The position numbers and the translations under genes were made by a program. Below are positions 1 through 9,547 of a DNA stretch of 64,000 nt, in pieces; the first letter of the stretch is position 1, and each line of letters begins with the position of its first letter. Origin of the DNA: HLUCCA09 sp038745585 (GTDB taxonomy: Bacteria; Pseudomonadota; Alphaproteobacteria; Rhodobacterales; Rhodobacteraceae); assembly GCA_038745585.1 (NCBI GenBank), contig JBCDLH010000005.1, positions 124,001 to 188,000 of the forward strand, read 5' to 3'. The notes beneath the pieces were generated by a model. The model was not told the DNA's origin. It saw only the letters and a list, made by a program, of their open reading frames with translations, and searched no databases.

Positions 1-810
1 TCGAGCGCGATTTCGATGGAGCGCTTCTTTTCTTACTGCCTGACGGAGCCCGGCAGCGGCTCGGACGCGGCCGCGCTCAGGACAGTGGCCGAGCGCACCA
101 ACGAGGGCTGGCGGCTGACCGGCACCAAAGCCTTCATCTCGGGCGGCGGCTATTCGGATGCCTATCTCGTCATGGCTCGGACGGGGGCCCTCGGCCCCAA
201 AGGCATCTCGGCCTTTATTGTCGAGGATGGGGCAGAGGGCCTGAGCTTTGGTGCCCTCGAAGACAAGATGGGCTGGCGTGCGCAGCCGACCCGCCAGGTT
301 CAGCTCGACGCCTGCCCTATCGAGGCCGATGCGCTCTTGGGCGAAGAGGGGCAAGGTTTTCGCTACGCGATGGCTGGGCTCGATGGCGGACGCCTCAACA
401 TTGCCGCCTGTTCGCTCGGCGCAGCGCAGGCCGCCCTTGACGCCACGCTCGGCTACATGCGCGAGCGGCAGGCCTTTGGGCAGAGCCTCACCGAGTTTCA
501 GGCGCTGCAGTTTCGCCTGGCGGACATGGAGATTGAGCTTGAAGCCGCGCGCATTTTCTTGCGCCAGGCCGCGTGGAAGCTTGACCAAGACGCGCCAGAC
601 GCAACGAAGGCCTGCGCCATGGCCAAGAAATTTGTCACCGAGGCGGGGAGCCGCGTCGCCGACCAATGCCTGCAGCTCCATGGCGGCTATGGCTATCTCG
701 CCGATTACGGGATCGAAAAGATCGTCCGTGACCTGCGCGTGCACCAGATCCTGGAAGGCACCAACGAGATCATGCGGCTGATTACGGCGCGCGCCATGCT
801 GGCCCCATGA
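1..810 (+). CDS. Acyl-CoA dehydrogenase, isobutyryl-CoA dehydrogenase type (5' truncated)
   Basis: The frame is open from base 1, so the N-terminus lies outside the window and the ATG at 16 is internal. Visible signatures are the flavin/substrate segment YCLTEPGSGSD, the C-terminal helical domain with RERQAFGQ, and LEGTNEIMR near the end, which carries the Glu that acts as catalytic base in this family. FAD-dependent acyl-CoA dehydrogenases oxidise acyl-CoA to 2-enoyl-CoA. The next two genes are 3-hydroxyisobutyryl-CoA hydrolase and 3-hydroxyisobutyrate dehydrogenase, so isobutyryl-CoA from valine is the likely substrate (inference from context). The stop overlaps the next start by 4 nt. Confidence 0.93.
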   Translation, partial: SSAISMERFFSYCLTEPGSGSDAAALRTVAERTNEGWRLTGTKAFISGGGYSDAYLVMARTGALGPKGISAFIVEDGAEGLSFGALEDKMGWRAQPTRQVQLDACPIEADALLGEEGQGFRYAMAGLDGGRLNIAACSLGAAQAALDATLGYMRERQAFGQSLTEFQALQFRLADMEIELEAARIFLRQAAWKLDQDAPDATKACAMAKKFVTEAGSRVADQCLQLHGGYGYLADYGIEKIVRDLRVHQILEGTNEIMRLITARAMLAP

Positions 811-1862
811 GGGGGGGCGCCGAGGTCGACATCCGGATCGAAGGTCGCGTGGGGCGGATCACTTTAGAGCGTCCACAGGCGCTCAATGCGGTCACCCACG
901 CCATCGTACGCGCCGTAGACGCCGCTTTGCGCGCGTGGCACAGCGACGACAGGATTACGATGCTCGTCATCGACGCCGTGGGCGACAAGGCGTTTTGCGC
1001 GGGCGGGGACCTTCAGGACATCTATGCCGCCGCCAAGACCGGCGATGCCGAGCCGGCCCGCGCCTTCTGGCGCGACGAATACCGCATGAATGCGCGGCTT
1101 TTTGCGTTCCCCAAACCCGTCGCAACTTTCCTGCACGGCTATACAATGGGCGGCGGGGTCGGCCTGGGATGTCACGGCTCGCACCGGATCGTGTGCGAGA
1201 CCAGCCAAATCGCGATGCCCGAGGTGTCGATCGGGCTGATGCCGGATGTGGGGGGCACACTGCTTCTTGCGCGGGCGCCGGGGCGGCTCGGCGAGTATCT
1301 GGGTACGAGCGCCGCGCGCATGGGTCCGGGCTGCGCCATCCATGCGGAGTTTGCCGATTATTTCGTCCCGCAGAAAGCGTGGAATGCGCTGAAGGCGGAA
1401 TTGATCGAGACGGGCGATTGGACCGCGGTGGACCGGGCCGCCCTGCCCCCACCGCCGAGCGCGCTCGCTGCTGCGCAGCCGCAGATCGACCATTTCTTTG
1501 GCGGCGAAACACTGGGCGACATCCTCCGCGCGCTCCGCTTTGAGGGCGGCGAGTTTGCCCAAGCTTCTCTCAAGCGGCTTTCTCGCAATGCACCGCTCGC
1601 CATGGCCTGCGCCGTCGAAGCAATTCACCGCGTTCAAGGGCCGACGGCTGGGATCGCGCGTGCACTCGAATTGGAATATCGTTACACTTATCGCGCGATT
1701 GAACAGGGCGATTTCGTCGAGGGCATTCGGGCGCAGATCATCGATAAAGACCGTGCACCGGCATGGGCGCACCCATTTGGCGACGTCCCCCTGCGCGAGG
1801 TCACAGCGATGCTGATGCCGCTCGGGGCGGAGGCGCTCGATCTGAGAGGTGTGACGGCATGA
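807..1862 (+). CDS. 3-hydroxyisobutyryl-CoA hydrolase (enoyl-CoA hydratase/isomerase family)
   Basis: This 351-residue crotonase-fold protein has KAFCAGGDL (61-69), the oxyanion-hole segment GGGVGLGCHGSHRI (115-128) and MPEVSIGLMPDVGG (137-150). The length and the last motif fit HIBYL-CoA hydrolases better than plain enoyl-CoA hydratases of about 260 residues. It would release free 3-hydroxyisobutyrate from its CoA ester in valine catabolism. The ATG overlaps the upstream stop (ATGA), and its own stop overlaps mmsB in the same way, which suggests translational coupling. A 2-enoyl-CoA hydratase role is the alternative. Confidence 0.9.
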   Translation: MRGGAEVDIRIEGRVGRITLERPQALNAVTHAIVRAVDAALRAWHSDDRITMLVIDAVGDKAFCAGGDLQDIYAAAKTGDAEPARAFWRDEYRMNARLFAFPKPVATFLHGYTMGGGVGLGCHGSHRIVCETSQIAMPEVSIGLMPDVGGTLLLARAPGRLGEYLGTSAARMGPGCAIHAEFADYFVPQKAWNALKAELIETGDWTAVDRAALPPPPSALAAAQPQIDHFFGGETLGDILRALRFEGGEFAQASLKRLSRNAPLAMACAVEAIHRVQGPTAGIARALELEYRYTYRAIEQGDFVEGIRAQIIDKDRAPAWAHPFGDVPLREVTAMLMPLGAEALDLRGVTA

Positions 1863-2731
1863 AGCTTGGATTCATCGGCCTGGGAAACATGGGCGCGCCG
1901 ATGGCGGCCAACCTCGCCGCGGCAGGGCACGACGTGACTGGCTTTGACGTTGCCGCCCCCTGCCCTGGCGGCGTCACCCCGGCAGCTTCAGCGGCGGAGG
2001 CGGCTGCCGGAGCGGATATCGTCCTGACCATGCTGCCCGATGGCGAGGTTCTGATGCGCGTGGCGGCCGAAGTGATCCCGGCGTTGACGCCCGGCGCCGT
2101 TTTCCTCGATTGCTCAACGGTCGACGTGGAAAGCGCGCGCGCCCTCGCGCAGGAGGCCGAGCGCGGCGGGCTTATGGCGCTCGACGCGCCAGTCTCGGGC
2201 GGTGTCGGCGGGGCGGCGGCGGGCACACTGACATTCATGGTCGGCGGTCCGGAGGCCGGGTTTGCGCGCGCCAAGCCGCTTTTCGACGTCATGGGCCAAA
2301 AGGCCGTGCTTTGCGGCCCGGCGGGGAGCGGGCAAGCCGCCAAGATCTGCAACAACATGATCCTCGGCGTGACAATGATCGCGACCTGCGAGGCCTTTTC
2401 TCTGGCGGATAAGCTCGGCCTCTCGCGACAGGCGCTTTTTGATGTCGCGAGCACTTCATCGGGGCAATCCTGGTCGCTAACGACCTATTGCCCGGCGCCT
2501 GGGGTCGGCCCGGCCTCACCGGCGGATAACGGTTACCTTCCGGGCTTTTCGGCCGACCTTATGCTCAAGGACCTGCGCCTCTCGCAAAAGGCGGCGCGGT
2601 CGGTCGACGCCGATACGCGGCTCGGAGCGTCCGCTCGGGACATCTACGCACAATTCGTGGAGGCCGAGGGCGGCTCAGGCAAGGATTTCTCGGCGATGCT
2701 TCAGCGGCTGGAGGCGCGCGGACGGAGCTGA
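1859..2731 (+). CDS. mmsB: 3-hydroxyisobutyrate dehydrogenase
   Basis: A 290-residue beta-hydroxyacid dehydrogenase. The N-terminal Rossmann motif GFIGLGNMGAPMA (4-16) binds NAD, DAPVSGGVGGAAAGTLTF (109-126) is the substrate loop, and GSGQAAKICNNM carries the family's catalytic Lys (K162) and Asn (N166). It oxidises 3-hydroxyisobutyrate to methylmalonate semialdehyde in valine degradation. The frame is open further upstream, but the ATG at 1859 overlaps the hydrolase stop and begins exactly at the Rossmann strand, so the upstream extension is not coding for this protein. It is the last gene of the operon and converges on uvrA with a 16-bp gap. Confidence 0.94.
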   Translation: MKLGFIGLGNMGAPMAANLAAAGHDVTGFDVAAPCPGGVTPAASAAEAAAGADIVLTMLPDGEVLMRVAAEVIPALTPGAVFLDCSTVDVESARALAQEAERGGLMALDAPVSGGVGGAAAGTLTFMVGGPEAGFARAKPLFDVMGQKAVLCGPAGSGQAAKICNNMILGVTMIATCEAFSLADKLGLSRQALFDVASTSSGQSWSLTTYCPAPGVGPASPADNGYLPGFSADLMLKDLRLSQKAARSVDADTRLGASARDIYAQFVEAEGGSGKDFSAMLQRLEARGRS

Positions 2732-2747
2732 AGACCCTCTTCGGCGC

Positions 2748-5612
2748 CTATTCAGCCGCCAACTTGCGAGGCAGTAGCATTGGCTTCAGGTACCGGCCCG
2801 TATGGCTTTCGGCAACCTCGGCGACCTCCTCGGGTGTGCCGACGGCGACGACAGTGCCGCCGCCATCGCCGCCCTCGGGGCCAATATCGATGATGTGGTC
2901 TGCGGTCTTCACCACGTCGAGATTGTGCTCGATCACGACGACCGTGTTCCCTTGGTCCACAAGCTCATGCAAGACTTCAAGAAGTTTGCGAACATCCTCA
3001 AAGTGCAAGCCCGTGGTCGGCTCATCGAGAATATAAAGCGTCCGTCCAGTGGAGCGCTTGGCGAGCTCTTTGGAGAGCTTCACACGCTGCGCTTCGCCGC
3101 CTGAAAGCGTCGTCGCTTGCTGGCCGACCTTAATATAGCCAAGGCCCACGCGTACCAGCGCGTCCATCTTCTCGCGGATCGATGGGACAGCTTTGAAAAA
3201 CTCCTGCGCGTCTTCAACCGTCATATCAAGAACGTCGGCTATGCTCTTGCCTTTAAATTTGATTTCCAAGGTCTCACGGTTGTAGCGTGCACCCCCGCAC
3301 GTCTCGCATGTGACATAGACATCGGGCAGAAAGTGCATCTCGATCTTGATGACGCCGTCGCCTTGACAGGCCTCGCAGCGCCCGCCTTTCACATTGAAGG
3401 AAAAGCGCCCCGGCTTATAGCCCCGCGCCTTCGCCTCCGGCAGGCCGGCAAACCAATCGCGGATCGGGGTGAAGGCGCCGGTATAGGTCGCTGGATTAGA
3501 GCGCGGTGTGCGGCCGATAGGGCGCTGGTCGATGTCGATGACCTTATCCAGATGCTCCAACCCTTTGATCGTCTCGCAGGGGGCCGGCGTCTGCCGCGCC
3601 CCGTTGAGGCGCATGGATGCTGTCTTGAAGAGCGTCTCGATGGTCAGGGTGGATTTGCCGCCGCCGGACACGCCTGTCACGCAGATGAATTTGCCCAGCG
3701 GAAAGTCGACCGTCACGTCCTTGAGGTTGTTGCCGCTGGCTTTGACGACCTTAAGCTTCTTTTTGTTGCCCTTGCGCCGGGTTGGCGGCACGGCGATCTC
3801 TCGCCGCCCGGCGAGGTAGTCGCCGGTGACGCTCGCCGGGTTGGCCATAATCTCGGACGGCGTGCCATGGGCCACAACCTGCCCGCCATGCACGCCCGCG
3901 CCCGGGCCAATGTCGAAGACATAATCGGCTTCGCGCACGGCCTCCTCGTCGTGCTCCACGACAATCACCGTGTTGCCCTGGTCGCGCAGGTTTTTCAGCG
4001 TTGTCAGCAAACGGTCGTTGTCGCGCTGATGCAGGCCGATCGAGGGCTCATCGAGCACGTAAAGCACACCTGTGAGCCCCGAACCGATCTGGCTGGCGAG
4101 ACGAATGCGCTGGCTCTCGCCGCCGCTTAAAGTACCGGCTGCACGTGATAGCGTAAGATATTCAAGCCCAACATTATTCAGAAATCCAAGCCGTTCGCGG
4201 ATCTCCTTCAAGATGGCCCGCGCGATCTCGTTTTTCTGGGCGGTCAGGGCTTCGGGCACCGTCTCGCACCAGGCAAAAGCCTCGCGGATCGACATCTCGG
4301 TCACATGCCCAATATGGAGCCCCGCGATCTTGACGGCCAGCGCCTCGGGCCGCAGGCGATAGCCGCCGCAGGCCGCGCAGGGCCGGTTGTTCTGATACCG
4401 CTCAAATTCTTCGCGGATCCACGCGCTGTCAGTCTCGCGATAGCGCCGCTCCATGTTCGGGATCACGCCTTCAAACGGGCGCGAGACCTGATAGACGCGC
4501 CCGCCCTCGTCGTAGCGAAAGAGGATCTCCTCGTCGCCGGAGCCGTAGAGGAAGACCTGCTTCACATGGGCCGGAAGGTCCTTCCACCGGGCATTCTTGT
4601 CGAATTCGTAGTGCTTGGCGATGGCCTCGATCGTTTGCAGGAAGTAGGGGCTTTTGCCCTTGCGCCAGGGCGCGAGCGCGCCGTCGTAGATCTTGAGCGT
4701 CGCATCCGGAACAACAAGTTGCTCGTCAAAGAAGAGCTCCTGGCCCAGCCCGTCGCATTCGGGGCAGGCGCCGAAGGGCGCGTTAAACGAAAAGAGCCGC
4801 GGCTCGATCTCAGGGATCGTAAAACCGCTGACCGGACAGGCGAAGTTCTCGGAAAAGGTGATGCGCTCGGGCTCTTGCGTATCGTCCTGGGTCGCCGTTT
4901 CGAGGATTGCAATGCCTTCGGCGAGGTCGAGCGCGGTGCGAAAGCTGTCGGCAAGGCGGGTTTCGATCCCCTCACGGACGACGATCCGGTCAACCACCAC
5001 GTCGATATCGTGGCGAAACTTCTTGTCGAGCTTTGGTGGGTCGTCCAATTCGTGGAACGCGCCGTCGACCTTGACGCGCTGAAAGCCTTGCTTGCGAAGT
5101 TCCAGGAATTCTTTGCGATACTCGCCCTTACGGTCCCGCACGATAGGCGCGAGGAGATAGGCGCGCGTCCCCTCCTCCAACGTCATGACACGGTCGACCA
5201 TGTCCTGCACCTGCTGCGCCTCGATGGGCAGGCCGGTGGCCGGCGAATAGGGCGTGCCGACGCGGGCGAAGAGAAGGCGCATGTAGTCGTAGATTTCCGT
5301 CACGGTGCCGACGGTGGAGCGCGGGTTTTTCGACGTCGTCTTTTGCTCGATGGAGATCGCGGGCGAGAGGCCGGTGATATGGTCCACATCCGGCTTTTCC
5401 ATCATGTCGAGGAATTGCCGCGCATAGGCCGAGAGGCTTTCGACATAGCGCCGCTGCCCTTCGGCATAGATCGTGTCGAAGGCGAGCGACGACTTGCCCG
5501 AGCCCGAAAGGCCAGTCACGACCACGAGCTGGTCGCGCGGGATATCCACGTCGACCGACTTTAGGTTGTGCTCCCGCGCCCCGCGGACCTCGATATGCTT
5601 CTGCTCGGCCAT
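2748..5612 (-). CDS. uvrA: UvrABC excinuclease subunit A
   Basis: A 954-residue protein of normal UvrA length. It has two ABC ATPase modules: Walker A GLSGSGKSS at 34-42 and GVSGGGKST near 640, and signatures LSGGESQRIRLA and LSGGEAQRVKLS. The zinc modules are present as CxxC pairs (CPECDGLG, CAACGG, CEACQGDG, CETCGG). UvrA dimers detect bulky DNA lesions and load UvrB in nucleotide excision repair. I start at the ATG at 5612 (MAEQKHIEVRGAREHNL), which matches the conserved UvrA N-terminus. The reading frame stays open 64 codons upstream, but that stretch has no UvrA-like content. Confidence 0.97.
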   Translation of the reverse strand: MAEQKHIEVRGAREHNLKSVDVDIPRDQLVVVTGLSGSGKSSLAFDTIYAEGQRRYVESLSAYARQFLDMMEKPDVDHITGLSPAISIEQKTTSKNPRSTVGTVTEIYDYMRLLFARVGTPYSPATGLPIEAQQVQDMVDRVMTLEEGTRAYLLAPIVRDRKGEYRKEFLELRKQGFQRVKVDGAFHELDDPPKLDKKFRHDIDVVVDRIVVREGIETRLADSFRTALDLAEGIAILETATQDDTQEPERITFSENFACPVSGFTIPEIEPRLFSFNAPFGACPECDGLGQELFFDEQLVVPDATLKIYDGALAPWRKGKSPYFLQTIEAIAKHYEFDKNARWKDLPAHVKQVFLYGSGDEEILFRYDEGGRVYQVSRPFEGVIPNMERRYRETDSAWIREEFERYQNNRPCAACGGYRLRPEALAVKIAGLHIGHVTEMSIREAFAWCETVPEALTAQKNEIARAILKEIRERLGFLNNVGLEYLTLSRAAGTLSGGESQRIRLASQIGSGLTGVLYVLDEPSIGLHQRDNDRLLTTLKNLRDQGNTVIVVEHDEEAVREADYVFDIGPGAGVHGGQVVAHGTPSEIMANPASVTGDYLAGRREIAVPPTRRKGNKKKLKVVKASGNNLKDVTVDFPLGKFICVTGVSGGGKSTLTIETLFKTASMRLNGARQTPAPCETIKGLEHLDKVIDIDQRPIGRTPRSNPATYTGAFTPIRDWFAGLPEAKARGYKPGRFSFNVKGGRCEACQGDGVIKIEMHFLPDVYVTCETCGGARYNRETLEIKFKGKSIADVLDMTVEDAQEFFKAVPSIREKMDALVRVGLGYIKVGQQATTLSGGEAQRVKLSKELAKRSTGRTLYILDEPTTGLHFEDVRKLLEVLHELVDQGNTVVVIEHNLDVVKTADHIIDIGPEGGDGGGTVVAVGTPEEVAEVAESHTGRYLKPMLLPRKLAAE

Positions 5613-5754
5613 GAGTCCCACCTCGTTCCTCAACTGGGAACCTAGGGGAAGTGCTCCGTCGGGCCAATGGGAAAAAGAGAACGAAGTATGAACATGCCGA
5701 CAGAGCCTGCCAAGTCGGCAGTAAGCCCTTGGGCGGCGGCGTTTCCTGGGCGAT

Positions 5755-6942
5755 TCAAGCGGCGGGGCCCGAGGCTCCGGCCCGCGGCCGGCGAAGAAGG
5801 CCAAGGGCGAAATGCGTCAACCCGCCAAGACAGAGCGCAACGGCGAGCGGCACCAGAAGCCCAGGATAGCCCGCGACCGCGATCCCCGCGGCCAGGATCG
5901 GCACGCCGATCGTATTGCCGAGATTGCCCATCTGCGCCATGCCGCCATTGGCCAATGCGCGGTCGGTTGGAGCGTCGTTGAGCTCGGGCACCGCGGCAAA
6001 GCTTGCGCCCTGGACAAGTCCGAGCGCGGCCGCCGTCAAAAGGCACACGACCGGGTTGCCGGGCAGTGCGAGGAGCGCCAGCACCCCAAGCACCGCCGCT
6101 ACAAAGCCGAGCTCCACCACCCGCACGGCAGGCATCACCCGCAACAGCGCGACACCGATGACCATCGACGACGCGATCGAGACGAGCGGCATTGCCGCCA
6201 GCGTCGCCGTGCGCAGAGCTCCGGGAATGTAGGGCGGGATGAGCGTGAGCAGGCTCACAAAGGAGAAGGTGTAAAAGAGCCAGCCCCAAGCCGCCGCTCC
6301 GATCCAGGGCGAGCGATAGAGGCGTGCGGCCTGGCGCGTCACCTCGCCCAACGAAGGCAGCGCGCCGTCCGACCGGTTGTCGCCCGGCAAGAGCGGCGCG
6401 AGAAGGAGCGCGCAGAGCGCAAGCCAGATCCCATGGGCGAAAAAGAGCGCACCGATGCCCTGTGCTTGTGCCAATGGCACCCCGAATGCGGCGACAAGGG
6501 CGAAGGCGACACCAAAGAACGTGCCCCAGAGCGTCAGCGTGAAGCCGCGATGGCGCTGCGCAGACAGCTGCGAGATCAGCGTTGGCGCGGCGACGACGAG
6601 GGCGAGGTGAAATGCGCCCTCCACCACGCGCAACGGCAGCAAGAGCCAGAGCGGCGGCATAAACGCTTGTAGGGCCGACAAGACCGCACCGCCGAGAAGC
6701 CCGACTGCCATCGCCCGCTTGAGCCCGACACGGGCCACAACGACGCCCGCCACGACGCCAAGGACGAGGCCGACGACGCCAACCAGCGACACGGCCCACC
6801 CGAGCGTCGCCCCCGCGCCCGGGTAATAGGCGGGCAACATGTCATAGACGACCGCGACCTTGCCGTATTGCGCCGCCGCCCCCAGCCCTGCAAGCCACAG
6901 CGCAAGGACTGCGGCCCAATGGGTCCGGTCGTCGTTTGGCAT
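5755..6942 (-). CDS. Major facilitator superfamily transporter
   Basis: A 395-residue, strongly hydrophobic protein with about twelve membrane segments and the MFS loop motif GVVVARVGLKRAM between helices 2 and 3. Short Gly/Ala/Leu-rich helices and a short cytoplasmic C-terminus fit small-molecule exporters or importers of the CynX/drug-efflux type, but nothing in the sequence fixes the substrate. The gene follows the exported protein gene by 3 nt and lpdA by about 0.4 kb on the same strand, so the three are probably co-transcribed. The gap to uvrA is 142 bp. Confidence 0.85.
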   Translation of the reverse strand: MPNDDRTHWAAVLALWLAGLGAAAQYGKVAVVYDMLPAYYPGAGATLGWAVSLVGVVGLVLGVVAGVVVARVGLKRAMAVGLLGGAVLSALQAFMPPLWLLLPLRVVEGAFHLALVVAAPTLISQLSAQRHRGFTLTLWGTFFGVAFALVAAFGVPLAQAQGIGALFFAHGIWLALCALLLAPLLPGDNRSDGALPSLGEVTRQAARLYRSPWIGAAAWGWLFYTFSFVSLLTLIPPYIPGALRTATLAAMPLVSIASSMVIGVALLRVMPAVRVVELGFVAAVLGVLALLALPGNPVVCLLTAAALGLVQGASFAAVPELNDAPTDRALANGGMAQMGNLGNTIGVPILAAGIAVAGYPGLLVPLAVALCLGGLTHFALGLLRRPRAGASGPAA

Positions 6943-6945
6943 GGC

Positions 6946-7347
6946 CTAGCCCGCGCCCTCGCGCACGAGAATGTAGGCGGGAAAGCTGCCGTTGCCGTAA
7001 ATCTGGATCCAGAGGAAGCGCGTCTCCCCCCGCTCGAGCACAGCAGGGATGTATTCGCTCCGCTGCCCGACCACGCAATTGCCCGCGATGGCTGCGCGGG
7101 CCTCGCGGCTGCCAAAGATCGGATCGCCCTGATCCATCTCCTGGCGGATGCCAAAGCGGTGATAGTTTGCGCGCTCCTGTTGGATGATCGCGCACCAATC
7201 GGTGAGGCGCTGCCCCCGCGAGTTGAACATGTCCTGTGGCGCGATCAGCGTGAAGTACTCCCCGATCAAGGATTGGGCAGCCGCTGGAACAGCACCTACA
7301 GCCCCGGCAACCGAGAGACTCATGGCATACAAGAAGGATCGACGCAT
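6946..7347 (-). CDS. Small exported protein of unknown function
   Basis: 133 residues. The first about 24 form a signal peptide (Arg-rich start, hydrophobic core, AAA-Q cleavage-type end). The mature part has two cysteines (C52 in DWCAIIQ and C91 in GNCVVGQ) that could form a periplasmic disulfide, and ends with a predicted strand-rich segment (TRFLWIQIYGNGSFPAYILV). I do not recognise a named domain. It lies between lpdA (31-nt gap) and an MFS gene (3-nt gap), so it probably belongs to that transcript. A periplasmic accessory role is only a guess. Confidence 0.7.
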   Translation of the reverse strand: MRRSFLYAMSLSVAGAVGAVPAAAQSLIGEYFTLIAPQDMFNSRGQRLTDWCAIIQQERANYHRFGIRQEMDQGDPIFGSREARAAIAGNCVVGQRSEYIPAVLERGETRFLWIQIYGNGSFPAYILVREGAG

Positions 7348-7378
7348 CGGGGGCTCCAGTTTGACTGAAAGCGATGCT

Positions 7379-8776
7379 TTAGACGTGGATCACGCGGTCA
7401 TAGGCGTCGAGCACCGACTCGTGCATCATCTCCGAGAGGGTCGGATGGGGGAAGACCGTCTCCATAAGGTCCTCCTCGGTCGTTTCGAGCTTCTGCCCAA
7501 CGATATAACCCTGGATCAGCTCGGTGACCTCCGCACCAATCATATGGGCGCCTAGAAGCTCGCCGGTCTTGGCGTCAAAGACGGTCTTGATCATCCCCTC
7601 GGGCTCGCCGAGCGCCAGCGCCTTGCCGTTGCCGATGAACGGAAACCGACCGACGCGGATCTCGTGCCCCGCGTCTTTGGCCTTTGCCTCGGTCAGGCCG
7701 ACACTCGCCACCTGCGGGTGGCAATAGGTGCAACCGGCGATTTGGTGCGGCTCGACAGGGTGTGCTGTGTTCTTTCCGGCGATCAACTCGGCGACCATCA
7801 CGCCCTCGTGGCTTGCCTTGTGCGCAAGCCACGGTCCATTGGTTGCGTCGCCGATCACATAGAGCCCCTCGACGCCAGAGCGGCGATATTCGTCCGTGAC
7901 GACGAAGGATCGGTCGAGCTTTGCGCCCAACTTTTCCAGGCCCAACCCTTCGGTATTGGCGACGATTCCGACGGCGGAGATCACCGTGTCGAACGCGTGC
8001 GGTTCGACCTTGCCGTCGATCTCGATATGCGCTGTCACCTTGTCTTTGGCCCGGTCGAGCTTTTTCACCATCGCCTTTTCCAAGATCTTCATCCCCTGCT
8101 TGGTGAAGCTCTTCTTGGCAAAGGCCGAGATCTCGGCATCCTCGACGGGCAGGATCCGGTCTTGCACCTCTACAACGGTCGTATCGGTGCCGAGCGTATT
8201 GTAAAAACTCGCAAATTCGATCCCGATCGCGCCGGAACCGATGACGAGGAGCTTTTTCGGCATGTGCGGCGGGACAAGCGCGTGCTTGTAGGTCCAGACG
8301 CGCGCGCCGTCCGCCTCAAGCCCCGGCAACTCGCGCGCCCGCGCGCCGGTGGCCAGCACGATGCCTTTGGCCGTCAGCTCTTGGGTGCCACTGTCGGTCT
8401 TGACCGACACCTTGCCTTTGCCCGAGAGCGTGGCCTCGCCGAGGATCGCTGTCACCTTGTTCTTCTTTAGAAGATGCTGGACGCCGGCATTGAGCTGCTT
8501 GGCAATGCCGCGAGAGCGTTTCACGACGGCGTCGATGTCATAGCTGATTTTTTCCGCGGCGAGGCCAAACTCCTTGGCCCGTTCCATCAAGTGATACACC
8601 TCGGCCGAGCGCAGCATGCTTTTGGTTGGGATGCAGCCCCAGTTGAGGCAAATGCCGCCAAAGTGCTCGCGCTCGATACAGGCCACTTTCAGACCCAGTT
8701 GCGCGCCCCGGATCGCGGCGACATAGCCGCCAGGGCCCGCTCCAATCACGATCATATCGAACTGCGTCTCAGCCAT
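7379..8776 (-). CDS. lpdA: Dihydrolipoyl dehydrogenase (E3)
   Basis: 465 residues. FAD motif GAGPGG (12-17), redox-active disulfide in GGICLNWGCIP (C43, C48), NAD motif VIGSGAIGIEFA near 180, and the C-terminal HPTLSEMMHE with the catalytic His-Glu pair. E3 reoxidises dihydrolipoamide in the 2-oxoglutarate, pyruvate or branched-chain dehydrogenase complexes. No E1/E2 genes are in the window, so which complex it serves cannot be told here. The gene is first in a minus-strand run with the exported protein and MFS carrier. The promoter should lie in 8777-8932. Confidence 0.96.
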   Translation of the reverse strand: MAETQFDMIVIGAGPGGYVAAIRGAQLGLKVACIEREHFGGICLNWGCIPTKSMLRSAEVYHLMERAKEFGLAAEKISYDIDAVVKRSRGIAKQLNAGVQHLLKKNKVTAILGEATLSGKGKVSVKTDSGTQELTAKGIVLATGARARELPGLEADGARVWTYKHALVPPHMPKKLLVIGSGAIGIEFASFYNTLGTDTTVVEVQDRILPVEDAEISAFAKKSFTKQGMKILEKAMVKKLDRAKDKVTAHIEIDGKVEPHAFDTVISAVGIVANTEGLGLEKLGAKLDRSFVVTDEYRRSGVEGLYVIGDATNGPWLAHKASHEGVMVAELIAGKNTAHPVEPHQIAGCTYCHPQVASVGLTEAKAKDAGHEIRVGRFPFIGNGKALALGEPEGMIKTVFDAKTGELLGAHMIGAEVTELIQGYIVGQKLETTEEDLMETVFPHPTLSEMMHESVLDAYDRVIHV

Positions 8777-8932
8777 GTCTCGCCCTCTCGCCTCAGTTGC
8801 ATCCGCGCGGCACCGCCCTTGGCGGGGTGTACCGGCCTTGAGCCGGTGTAAACGAACCCATGCGGAAGCTAAACCGCACGGACCCGCGCCCAGAGGACGC
8901 GGGCGCGCCGCACAGGACGGACGTGATAGATG

Positions 8933-9547
8933 TTAAGCGGCGTCCAGCTCCCGCACGACACCGCCATAGCCGCCTTTTTCGAGGAATGTCGCCTCGCTCG
9001 GCGTTGATGTTCGCCCGAGGGCTGAGTTGCGGTGGGGAAAGCGTCCGTAGCGTCGGATGACCTCGCGATGGGCCCGGGCGTGGAGGAGGTTTGAGCCGCC
9101 AGTTTGCGGCATTCTCGTCAAGATCAGCCGCAATCCGCGTTCTTGGTCCTCCAGCACCTCCGAGTGCATGAGCGGCAGATAGAAGAATTGCCGCTGCGGT
9201 TCGGGCACCCGCGTATCCCAGCCCTGCTTAATCGCGCGCAGCGCGGCACCGCGCGCTATGCCATCCGTGGCAAAGGATCGGCCCTCCTCGCGGAACATGT
9301 TGCGCGGGAACTGATCGGTCAGGATCAGATAGGCAAGCGACCGGTCCGGCCCGCATTTCCAGTGCTGCAAGCCGCCGGACCGCGCCACCTGCCACGCTGT
9401 CTGAAAGCGGGCGCGGATCTCGGCATCGACGGCGTCGTCTACGCTGTACCAGCCGCTCGGTCCGACCTCCTCGACCCAATAATCGGTCACGTCGGACGGT
9501 TTGATCTCCGTTGCCTGCGAAACACCTGCTTGCCGAACCGCGCTCAT
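8933..9547 (-). CDS. DUF924 family protein
   Basis: 204 residues with the DUF924 (COG3803) pattern: DVTDYWVEEVGPSGWY, LILTDQFPRNMFR, and FFYLPLMHSEVLEDQERGL, which are typical of this TPR-like alpha-helical family of unknown biochemical role. The ATG at 9547 has AAAGGGG upstream. An alternative start 13 codons further upstream at 9586 adds a segment without family similarity. It stands alone between lpdA and a kinase gene. Confidence 0.85.
   Translation of the reverse strand: MSAVRQAGVSQATEIKPSDVTDYWVEEVGPSGWYSVDDAVDAEIRARFQTAWQVARSGGLQHWKCGPDRSLAYLILTDQFPRNMFREEGRSFATDGIARGAALRAIKQGWDTRVPEPQRQFFYLPLMHSEVLEDQERGLRLILTRMPQTGGSNLLHARAHREVIRRYGRFPHRNSALGRTSTPSEATFLEKGGYGGVVRELDAA

Noticed and set aside
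4305..5564. 419-codon plus-strand frame
   Set aside because: Antisense to uvrA, no domain. The same holds for 3117-4130.
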